Shown here: positions 57,772 through 64,000 of the stretch, one piece after another
Numbering within the stretch: the stretch's first letter is position 1
How the letters are laid out: the number at the start of each line of letters is the position of its first letter
Source of the DNA: Eggerthella lenta DSM 2243
GTDB taxonomy: Bacteria > Actinomycetota > Coriobacteriia > Coriobacteriales > Eggerthellaceae
NCBI RefSeq assembly: GCF_000024265.1
Contig: NC_013204.1
Span: 3,042,501-3,106,500, forward strand
DNA length: 64,000 nt
Direction: 5' to 3'
Made by a program: the position numbers and the translations under genes
The notes under the pieces: generated by a model
What the model saw: only the letters and a program-made list of their open reading frames with translations
What the model was told of the DNA's origin: nothing
Database searches by the model: none

Positions 57772-57973
57772 GAAGACCTCCGCTGGGCGCGAACCCAGAA
57801 CAACCCTTAGGCGAGCATCTCGGCCGATGCTCTCCCAGTGGCAAATCCGTACAAATGCTTCACGTGAAACACTCGGACGCGCACAAAAAACGCCGCATCA
57901 CTATGGATGCGGCGGCCAGGTTCGCGGGTTCGCGCTTCATGCGCTTGCGCGAGATAGGTGCGATCCGAAAAGG
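57772..57973. other. Gap between hydrolase and glutathione peroxidase genes
   Basis: This 202-base gap holds a parS-like site (57856-57871) and no gene. A GCGTTTTTTG stretch on the minus strand around 57885 may help end the peroxidase transcript. Confidence 0.4.
57856..57871. promoter_or_regulatory. parS-like site, copy 2 (one mismatch)
   Basis: TGCTTCACGTGAAACA differs from the perfect parS only in its third base. Same strand-symmetric core as at 42110 and 59304. Confidence 0.75.
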
Positions 57974-58528
57974 CTACAGCAGCTCCTCCACGGCGGGCGC
58001 CACGACATCGGGGATGGACGCGGTGGGCTCGAAACGGCGCACGACGTTGCCCTCGCGGTCGACGAGGAACTTCGTGAAGTTCCACTTGATGTCCGGCTTG
58101 CCGGCGTAGTCGGGGTCGTCCTTCGACAGCAGGTCTTCCAGAATGGGCGTCAACTCGTGGCCGTCGTCGAAGCCCTCGAAGCCCTTCTGCTGCTGCAGGT
58201 AGGTGAACAGCGGGTCGGCTCCCTCGCCGTTGACCTCGATTTTCGCGAATTGCGGGAACGTCACGCCGAACCGCGACGTGCAGAACTGCGCGATCTCCTC
58301 GTTCGTGCCGGGCGCCTGGTGGCCGAACTGGTCGCACGGGAAGTCGAGGATGTCCAGGCCTCGCTCATGCAACGCGGTGTACAGCTCCTGGAGCTGGGCG
58401 TACGTGGGCGTGAAGCCGCACTCAGTGGCGGTGTTCACCACCAGCAGCACGCGACCCCGGTAGTCGGCGAGCGACACGTCGTTGCCCTGCTGATCCTTTA
58501 CGGTAAAGTCATAGATGCTGGAAGCCAT
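57974..58528 (-). CDS. Glutathione peroxidase-family thiol peroxidase
   Basis: A 184-residue GPx-fold peroxidase. NTATECGFTPTY carries the peroxidatic Cys37 (Cys, not Sec), with DFPCDQFGHQAPGTNEEI (the Gln/second loop) and WNFTKFLVDREGNVV (Trp/Asn). Bacterial Cys-type GPx proteins use thioredoxin to reduce hydroperoxides. ATG 58528 has GAAGGA; an upstream in-frame start at 58543 lacks it. A minus-strand TATCAT lies near 58590. Helps an anaerobe survive oxygen or peroxide exposure. Confidence 0.93.
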   Translation of the reverse strand: MASSIYDFTVKDQQGNDVSLADYRGRVLLVVNTATECGFTPTYAQLQELYTALHERGLDILDFPCDQFGHQAPGTNEEIAQFCTSRFGVTFPQFAKIEVNGEGADPLFTYLQQQKGFEGFDDGHELTPILEDLLSKDDPDYAGKPDIKWNFTKFLVDREGNVVRRFEPTASIPDVVAPAVEELL

Positions 58529-58621
58529 GGGTCCTTCTTTCAACGAGGGGTTGTTCTTCGTCTGTGATCGTACCTATGATACCGCCAAATGATACTTTGT
58601 TGATAACATTTTACGGAACGG

Positions 58622-59194
58622 TCATACTTGCGCACCCTGCGGCGCGAAGCCGCCAACCGAAGGATCGCCCACCAAAACAAGGATGTCGTAATCCTCGCTC
58701 CATCCTCCCGACTGATCGCTGTCGTAGCAGTACACGCTCCCCGGCCCGACCACCTTCAACAGCTCGGCCAGCTCCTCCGCTTCCGCGCTGTTTTCCTTGT
58801 GGTAGTACGACACGCGCGTCAACGCAGCGTTGAAGTAGGTCGCGTTGTCCACCGTCACGTTCTCGAACCCCGCGCCGCGCACCTTCTCGGCCACCTCGGC
58901 AGCTGCGCCCTCGACGCCGCAGCCGTTGAGCACGAGCACCGTCACCTGGTCCTTGCCGATGCGCACGGATCCAGCAGCATCGACCGCAGCCGAAGCCGGC
59001 TCTGGCACGGAAGCCGCACGGGATAGAACGTTTCCTTCAGCCGACGCAGCCGTCTCGTACGCCGACTGGTTCGCTGACTCCTGCGCGGAAGGCTGGCCGG
59101 TCGAGCACGAACCGAGCAGTATCCCCGACGCCCCGCATAATACGAGTGCGCTCGCGAGAAGAGCCCCATGCGCCGTCTTCGCGTTCACGCTCAT
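58622..59194 (-). CDS. LytR_C-domain lipoprotein
   Basis: A 190-residue exported protein. The N-terminus has a hydrophobic run ending LLGSC, a lipobox, so it is probably a lipoprotein. After a low-complexity linker (~30-75), the last ~110 residues are a LytR_C domain (VLNGCGVEGAAAEVAEKV and FENVTVDNATYFNAALTRVSYYHKE, part). LytR_C domains occur at the end of LytR-CpsA-Psr wall ligases or alone; a standalone form may be a wall-associated regulator. ATG 59194 has GGTGAT; an upstream GTG at 59203 is possible. Confidence 0.78.
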   Translation of the reverse strand: MSVNAKTAHGALLASALVLCGASGILLGSCSTGQPSAQESANQSAYETAASAEGNVLSRAASVPEPASAAVDAAGSVRIGKDQVTVLVLNGCGVEGAAAEVAEKVRGAGFENVTVDNATYFNAALTRVSYYHKENSAEAEELAELLKVVGPGSVYCYDSDQSGGWSEDYDILVLVGDPSVGGFAPQGAQV

Positions 59195-59244
59195 CGCAAT
59201 CACCGCCTATCGTGCTCGAACATGCCGTCTCAGAAAAGAGTATA

Positions 59245-59254
59245 CCCCCCCCCC
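59245..59254 (+). repeat. 10-C tract
   Basis: Ten consecutive C residues upstream of the LytR_C gene (reading leftward, G10 at ~50 bases before its start). Like the 15-C tract at 49516 it could vary in length. Confidence 0.7.
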
Positions 59255-59303
59255 TGACGCGCCGCCGCAAGTTTGCAGCAACGCGAAGGTTTGTCCTGCG
59301 GAG

Positions 59304-59319
59304 TGTTTCACGTGAAACA
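59304..59319. promoter_or_regulatory. parS site, copy 3
   Basis: TGTTTCACGTGAAACA, a perfect parS, 64 bases downstream (right) of the DUF2628 gene's stop side and between it and the LytR_C gene. Confidence 0.9.
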
Positions 59320-59382
59320 TTTGTGCGCTATGCAGGGTGGCGGCCCCGACCCGCCTCAGCGGCCGACGCGCACGCCGCGCGC

Positions 59383-59877
59383 TTAGATGCCCGCCAGCAC
59401 TTCCACCACGGCGAGCGCGAACACCACTGCGAAACCCACGCCCACGGCCGCGAAGCTGGTGCCGCCACAACGCCGCACGTAGGCGAGCGCCTCCCGCACG
59501 TTCGTCGCGCCCTGTTCGAACGCGCGGTCCATCGCGCGCTCGGCGCTGACGCGGTACAGCGAGTAGAACGCCATGCCGAACACGAGGCTCGCCAGGAAGA
59601 AGAGCATCCCCACCACCGTCGAAAGGGACTTCGACAGGAAATCGGCGCCGAAGCTCACGGCGATCCAGCAGCCAGCCGCGAGGTACTGCTTGCGGTACAG
59701 CAGGTACAGAGGTGTCAGCAACAGCGCGAGCCAGCTGAACCCCCACCCGCGCATCTTCCGCACCATCTGGGGTTTCGGACTGCCTCCCTCGCCTTCCGCA
59801 TAAGCCGCGTACAAATTGCAAAGCTCGTACGGCTCTCCCGCGGGCGTCCTCGCCATGAACCGGGCATCGTCGTCCAT
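59383..59877 (-). CDS. DUF2628 membrane protein
   Basis: A 164-residue protein with a charged N-terminus, two or three membrane segments (FSWLALLLTPLYLLYRKQYL; LVFGMAFYSLYRVSA; FAVVFALAVVEVLAGI) and the DUF2628 pattern (W...P..YLLYRKQY). Function unknown. AAGGAGGTTGGGCG precedes ATG 59877. Confidence 0.78.
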   Translation of the reverse strand: MDDDARFMARTPAGEPYELCNLYAAYAEGEGGSPKPQMVRKMRGWGFSWLALLLTPLYLLYRKQYLAAGCWIAVSFGADFLSKSLSTVVGMLFFLASLVFGMAFYSLYRVSAERAMDRAFEQGATNVREALAYVRRCGGTSFAAVGVGFAVVFALAVVEVLAGI

Positions 59878-59949
59878 CGCCCAACCTCCTTCCGAAAGCA
59901 ACGGGGCGAGCCGCTCCGGCCCGCCCCGCGTCAACTCGCTCGTCGTTCG

Positions 59950-62900
59950 CTATGCCCGCTCCGTCTCGATTTCCAGCGCGCCGGCTTCTTCTTGGACGGC
60001 CTGGGGGCGGCCGGCGTCCACGAACCGGTCGCGCGCCTTCTTCGCCTCGGCCTCCTTGTCGGCAAGGTTCGCCTTCGCCACGCTGATCATCAGCTTGATG
60101 CGGTTGAGCTGGTTCACCTCGGACGCGCCGGGGTCGTAGTCCACCGCCACGATGTTGCTTTCCGGGTAGCGGCGACGCAGCTCTTTGATGACCGCCTTGC
60201 CCACCACGTGGTTCGGCAGGCACGCGAAGGGCTGCGTGCATACCACGTTCGGCGCACCGGTTTTGATGAGCTCCACCATCTCGGCGGTCAGCAGCCAACC
60301 CTCGCCCATCGAGTTGCACAAGGACAGGATCTCGCTCGCGTACTCGGCCAGCTCGTAGATGTCGGCCGGCGGCTCGAAGCGGCTGGAGTCCTGCAGCGCC
60401 TTCGTGACGGGCGCCCGCATCTTCGCGATGGCCCACAGCCCGATGCGGGAACCCAGCGCGCCCTTCGCCGAACGACCGAGCGGGTCCTTCTGGAAGATGC
60501 CGCCGGCGATGCCGAACAGGAAGAACTCGGCCAAGCCCGGCACCACGGCCTCGCAGCCCTCGCGTTCGATGACGTCGACGATCTGGTTGTTCGCAGTGGG
60601 ATGGAACTTCACCAGGATCTCGCCCACCACACCCACACGCGGCTTCAACCCCTCGCCGGCCAGCGGCAGCGTATCGAAGTCTTCCACGATGCGGCGCACC
60701 GTCTTCTTGAACTCGCCGCGCTTCAAGCCACTGCGCAGCTGCGCCTTGCACGTCGTCATCCAGTGGTCGAACAGGCGGTTCGCGCTGCCCTCCTCGACCT
60801 CGTACGGACGCGTGCGGTACAGCGCCATCATCAGCAGGTCGCCGTAGAAGATGGCGTATGCGGCCTGCAGCAGCATGGACGGCGTCACCTTGAAGCCGGG
60901 GTTGCTCTCGCCCAGATCCTTGAACGACAGCGCGATGACGGGAATATGCGGCAGCCCCACCGAGGCCAGCGCCTTGCGGATAAGCGAGATATAGTTCGTG
61001 GCGCGGCAGCCGCCGCCTGTCTGCGTGATGATGACCGCCAGCTTGTCGGTATCGTAGCGGCCGGACATGACGGCCTCCATGATCTGACCGGTGACCAGCA
61101 CCGACGGATAGCAGATGTCGTTGTTCACGTACTTGAGGCCCGCGTCCACCGCGCCGTGGTCGACCGACGGCAACAGCTCGAAGTTGTAGCCGTTGCGCTT
61201 GAAGATGTCCACGAGCAGGTCGAAGTGGATGGGTGCCATCTGCGGGCAGAGGATCGTGTAGCCCGCATCCTTCATCTCCTGCGTGAACACCGCGCGCGGG
61301 AACTCGGTGGTGGCGCCTTCGCGCTGGCGGAAGCGCTCGGCAACCTCGGGCGCCGCCTTCTGGGTGAACGTCTCGGGGGTGGCGCCGGTCAGCTTCGCCG
61401 CGATGGCGGCCTCGGTCTGGCCCGTCTTCGCGTCGATGGCCGCCTCGGGCGTGGCCTCGAACGTGTCGGGATCGAAGCTGACGGCGGGGCAGCCGCGCGG
61501 CATGCGTTCGGCGTCGGCCTTCTCGTCGGCCTGGTCCTTGAGCGCCGCCAGCAGCGAGCGCACGCGGATGCGCGCCGCGCCCAGGTTCGACACCTCGTCG
61601 ATCTTGAGCACGGTGTACACCTTGCCCGCCGCCTCGAGGATCTCCTGCACCTGGTCGGTGGTCAGCGCGTCGAGGCCGCAGCCGAAGCTGTTGAGCTGGA
61701 TGAGGTCGAGGTCGGCTCGCTCGGTGGCCACCTTCGCCGCCGCGTACAGGCGGGTGTGGTACATCCACTGGTCCACGAGGCGGATGGGGCGCTCGAGCGT
61801 GCCGAGGTGCGCGATGGAGTCCTCGGTGAGCACGGCCAGGCCGAAGCTGGTCAGCAGCTCGGGAATGGCGTGGTTGATCTCGGGGTCGTTGTGGTAGGGA
61901 CGGCCCGCCAGCACGATGCCGTGCGTGCCCGTGGCCTCCATCCAGGCGAGCGTCTCCTCCCCTTTCGCGCGGATGTCGCGCTTGAAGGCCTCGTCCTCGG
62001 CCCACGCGGCGTCCACGGCGGCGTCCACCTCGGCCTGCGTCGGCGCGGCGACCGAGCCCATGAGCTCGGGGTGCGCCTCGACCAGCTCTACGAACAGGCG
62101 CTTCTTGAGGTGCTCCTTCTGGTCGTAGGGCAGCCACGGGGTGAGCAGATTCACGTCGGACGTGCGCAGCTCGTCGATGTTGAGGCGCAGCGCCTCGGGG
62201 TAGCTGGCCACGATGGGACAGTTGAAGTGGTTGCCCGCGCCCTCGTCCTCCTGGCGCTCCCACTTGCTGCACGGGAACCAGATGAAGTCGGGGGCTTTGT
62301 CCAGCAGGTTCATGATATGGCCGTGGCTGAGCTTCGCCGGGTAGCACACCGACTCGGACGGCATGGACTCGATGCCCGCCTCGTAGGTCTTCTTCGTGGA
62401 CGGGTCGGACAGCACCACGCGCCAGCCGAGCTTCGTGAAGAAAGTGAACCAGAACGGGTAGTTCTCGTACTGGTTGAGCGCGCGCGGGATGCCCACGCTG
62501 CCGCGCGGGGCGTTCTCGGGCGCGAGGGGCTCGTAATCGAACAGGCGGCTGCTCTTGTATTCGTAGAGGTTCGGCACGTTCTTGCTCTCGTCGAGCGTGC
62601 CCGCGCCCTTCTCGCAGCGGTTGCCCGTGATGAAGCGGCGGTGCTTGCCCGTGGTCTCGTCCACGCCGAAGTCGTTGACGGTGAGCAGGCAGTGGTTCGA
62701 GCACGCCTTGCAACGCACGGTCTTGTGCGTGGGCGACAGCGCCGCCAGCTGCTCGAGCGACAGCAGGCTCGAGCCCACCGCGACGGGCGCGGCTAGCTGC
62801 TCGCTCTCGGAGCTCCACGCGGCGCCGGCCTCGGCCTTGCGCGCCTCGAGCGCCACGGCGGAGTGGTAGCGGTCGCGCGCGAGCAGCGCGGCGCCGAACG

Positions 62901-64000
62901 CGCCCATGTTGCCGGCGATGTCGGGGCGCACGGCCTGGACCTCGGACAGCTGCTCGAACGCGCGCAGCACGGCGTCGTTCAGGAACGTGCCGCCCTGCAC
63001 GATGACCTTCGTGCCCACATCGTGCGGGTCGCGGATCTTGATGACCTTGAACAGCGCGTTCTTGATGACGGAGATGGCCAGGCCCGCGGCGATGTCGCCC
63101 ACGGTGGCGCCTTCCTTCTGCGCCTGCTTCACGCGGCTGTTCATGAACACGGTGCAGCGGCTGCCCAGGTCGACGGGACGCTCGGCCTTGATGGCGGTCT
63201 GCGCGAACTCGGCCACGTCCAGGTTGAGGCCCGTGGCGAAGCTCTCGATGAAGCTGCCGCAGCCCGAGCTGCACGCCTCGTTGAGCATGATGTGGTCGAT
63301 GACGCCGTCCTTGACGCGCAGGCACTTCATGTCCTGGCCGCCGATGTCGAGGATGAACTCGACGCCCGGCAGCATCTCCTGCGCGCCGCGCAGGTGCGCC
63401 ACCGTCTCGATCTCGCCGGAGTCCACGCGCAGCGCCTCCAGCAACAGATGCTCGCCGTAGCCCGTCACCGTGGCGTGGCCGATGTGCACGAGCGGCTCGC
63501 CCGTGTCGGCGTCCACCGGCATCTCGTTGTACAGGTTGCTCAGCGCGGTGCGCGCGCAGCCCAGCACGTCGCCCTTGTTGCTGGCGTAGTGCGACCACAG
63601 AAGCGCGCCGTCCTCGCCGATGAGCGCGGCTTTGAACGTGGTGGAGCCGGCATCGATGCCGAGGTAGGCCGTGCCCTCATAGGACATGAGGTCGCCGCGG
63701 CGCACGCATTCGCCGTCATGGCGGTCCTTGAACTGGGCGTACTCGTCCTCGCTGGCGAACAGCGGGGGCAGGCGCACCACTTCGGAGCCCTGGATGTCGC
63801 CGAGGTTCTTCAGGCGGTCGAGCACGTCGTCCAGCAGCTCGGCCTTCACCGTCTCGCTGGCCGCGCCCGCGATGGCGCAGCCGCTGGCCACGAACAGGTG
63901 GGCGTTCTCGGGCACGATGATGTGCTCGTCGTCCAGCTCCAGCGTCTCGTAGAAGCGCTTGCGCAGCTCGGGGAGGTACTGCAGCGGGCCGCCGAGGAAA
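59950..64000 (-). CDS. 2-hydroxyacyl-CoA dehydratase activase, giant fused form (partial)
   Basis: A leftward frame of at least 1349 residues that is open to the window edge (its start lies beyond 64000). The first part is BadF/BcrD-type ATPase: [45 protein letters not shown] and [11 protein letters not shown] (cluster cysteines). A DUF2229 and two-subunit dehydratase-like regions follow ([37 protein letters not shown]). Such fused proteins activate radical dehydratases of amino acid or aromatic fermentation, or act in related reductions. No dehydratase partner gene is in the window. Confidence 0.88.
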   Translation of the reverse strand, partial: FLGGPLQYLPELRKRFYETLELDDEHIIVPENAHLFVASGCAIAGAASETVKAELLDDVLDRLKNLGDIQGSEVVRLPPLFASEDEYAQFKDRHDGECVRRGDLMSYEGTAYLGIDAGSTTFKAALIGEDGALLWSHYASNKGDVLGCARTALSNLYNEMPVDADTGEPLVHIGHATVTGYGEHLLLEALRVDSGEIETVAHLRGAQEMLPGVEFILDIGGQDMKCLRVKDGVIDHIMLNEACSSGCGSFIESFATGLNLDVAEFAQTAIKAERPVDLGSRCTVFMNSRVKQAQKEGATVGDIAAGLAISVIKNALFKVIKIRDPHDVGTKVIVQGGTFLNDAVLRAFEQLSEVQAVRPDIAGNMGAFGAALLARDRYHSAVALEARKAEAGAAWSSESEQLAAPVAVGSSLLSLEQLAALSPTHKTVRCKACSNHCLLTVNDFGVDETTGKHRRFITGNRCEKGAGTLDESKNVPNLYEYKSSRLFDYEPLAPENAPRGSVGIPRALNQYENYPFWFTFFTKLGWRVVLSDPSTKKTYEAGIESMPSESVCYPAKLSHGHIMNLLDKAPDFIWFPCSKWERQEDEGAGNHFNCPIVASYPEALRLNIDELRTSDVNLLTPWLPYDQKEHLKKRLFVELVEAHPELMGSVAAPTQAEVDAAVDAAWAEDEAFKRDIRAKGEETLAWMEATGTHGIVLAGRPYHNDPEINHAIPELLTSFGLAVLTEDSIAHLGTLERPIRLVDQWMYHTRLYAAAKVATERADLDLIQLNSFGCGLDALTTDQVQEILEAAGKVYTVLKIDEVSNLGAARIRVRSLLAALKDQADEKADAERMPRGCPAVSFDPDTFEATPEAAIDAKTGQTEAAIAAKLTGATPETFTQKAAPEVAERFRQREGATTEFPRAVFTQEMKDAGYTILCPQMAPIHFDLLVDIFKRNGYNFELLPSVDHGAVDAGLKYVNNDICYPSVLVTGQIMEAVMSGRYDTDKLAVIITQTGGGCRATNYISLIRKALASVGLPHIPVIALSFKDLGESNPGFKVTPSMLLQAAYAIFYGDLLMMALYRTRPYEVEEGSANRLFDHWMTTCKAQLRSGLKRGEFKKTVRRIVEDFDTLPLAGEGLKPRVGVVGEILVKFHPTANNQIVDVIEREGCEAVVPGLAEFFLFGIAGGIFQKDPLGRSAKGALGSRIGLWAIAKMRAPVTKALQDSSRFEPPADIYELAEYASEILSLCNSMGEGWLLTAEMVELIKTGAPNVVCTQPFACLPNHVVGKAVIKELRRRYPESNIVAVDYDPGASEVNQLNRIKLMISVAKANLADKEAEAKKARDRFVDAGRPQAVQEEAGALEIETERA

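Noticed and set aside
59207-63598. Very long leftward frames shadowing real genes in the GC-rich host region
   Set aside because: High GC makes long antisense and out-of-frame ORFs; they lack ribosome sites and domain matches.
1-64000. CRISPR arrays and intact insertion sequences
   Set aside because: No spaced short direct repeats of CRISPR form and no transposase frame was seen; the inverted-repeat elements carry no transposase.

Overview
The window is high-GC Gram-positive DNA. The gene content (Tat-exported flavoprotein reductase with ApbE and a membrane-bound LuxR regulator, a giant 2-hydroxyacyl-CoA dehydratase activase, DUF2975/XRE pairs, short promoter-to-start distances) points to an anaerobic coriobacterium close to Eggerthella. 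That assignment is inference from gene content and style; no rRNA gene is present.

Positions 1 to about 25750 are the rightward late half of a siphovirus-type prophage. A run of tightly overlapping small accessory genes (N6-adenine methylase, DUF4406, RtcB RNA ligase) leads into packaging and head genes (a TerS-TerL fusion, portal, minor capsid, scaffold, major capsid, connectors). Tail genes follow (tail tube with Ig-like domain, chaperone, Gp15, tape measure, Dit, Tal, BppU-like baseplate protein, receptor-binding protein), then a diversity-generating retroelement (DGR) and lysis genes (two membrane proteins, a C39-like peptidase, a CHAP endolysin). The DGR is complete: variable repeat in the receptor-binding gene, avd, template repeat and reverse transcriptase. 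All 11 template/variable differences fall on template adenines, the signature of adenine mutagenesis. A short motif, CGCGACRCC, recurs in the same orientation in five gaps between phage transcription blocks. The prophage stops beside a leftward tRNA-Ala(CGC), the likely attachment site; the integrase and left end lie outside the window.

Positions 25831 to 64000 are host chromosome. First come a membrane protein/XRE pair and a radical SAM-SPASM maturase whose last codons form a perfect Shine-Dalgarno site for a 27-residue peptide with two cysteines, a probable new RiPP pair. Next is a respiratory-type flavoprotein reductase, the ApbE flavin transferase that would load it, and a LuxR-type regulator. 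Then comes an origin-proximal housekeeping block (veg, rsmA, tatD, metG). Three parS-like sites (two perfect) support closeness to oriC. This block carries several families of ~160-bp inverted-repeat elements; one sits in frame inside rsmA and adds about 53 residues, and another runs into the 5' end of a hydrolase gene. tatD is interrupted by an in-frame TGA followed at once by a hairpin with bacterial SECIS geometry.

Further right are a membrane-anchored lipase, transporters, rsmI, and a compact five-gene chemosensory-like operon: CheR, MCP, GGDEF cyclase, a CheA-like protein without a phosphotransfer domain and with a degraded ATP site, and CheW. No CheY, CheB or flagellar genes accompany it, so it looks like a Wsp-like route to cyclic-di-GMP that may not use phosphotransfer. 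The window ends in a GDPD phosphodiesterase, a glutathione peroxidase, a LytR_C lipoprotein, a DUF2628 protein and the truncated dehydratase activase.
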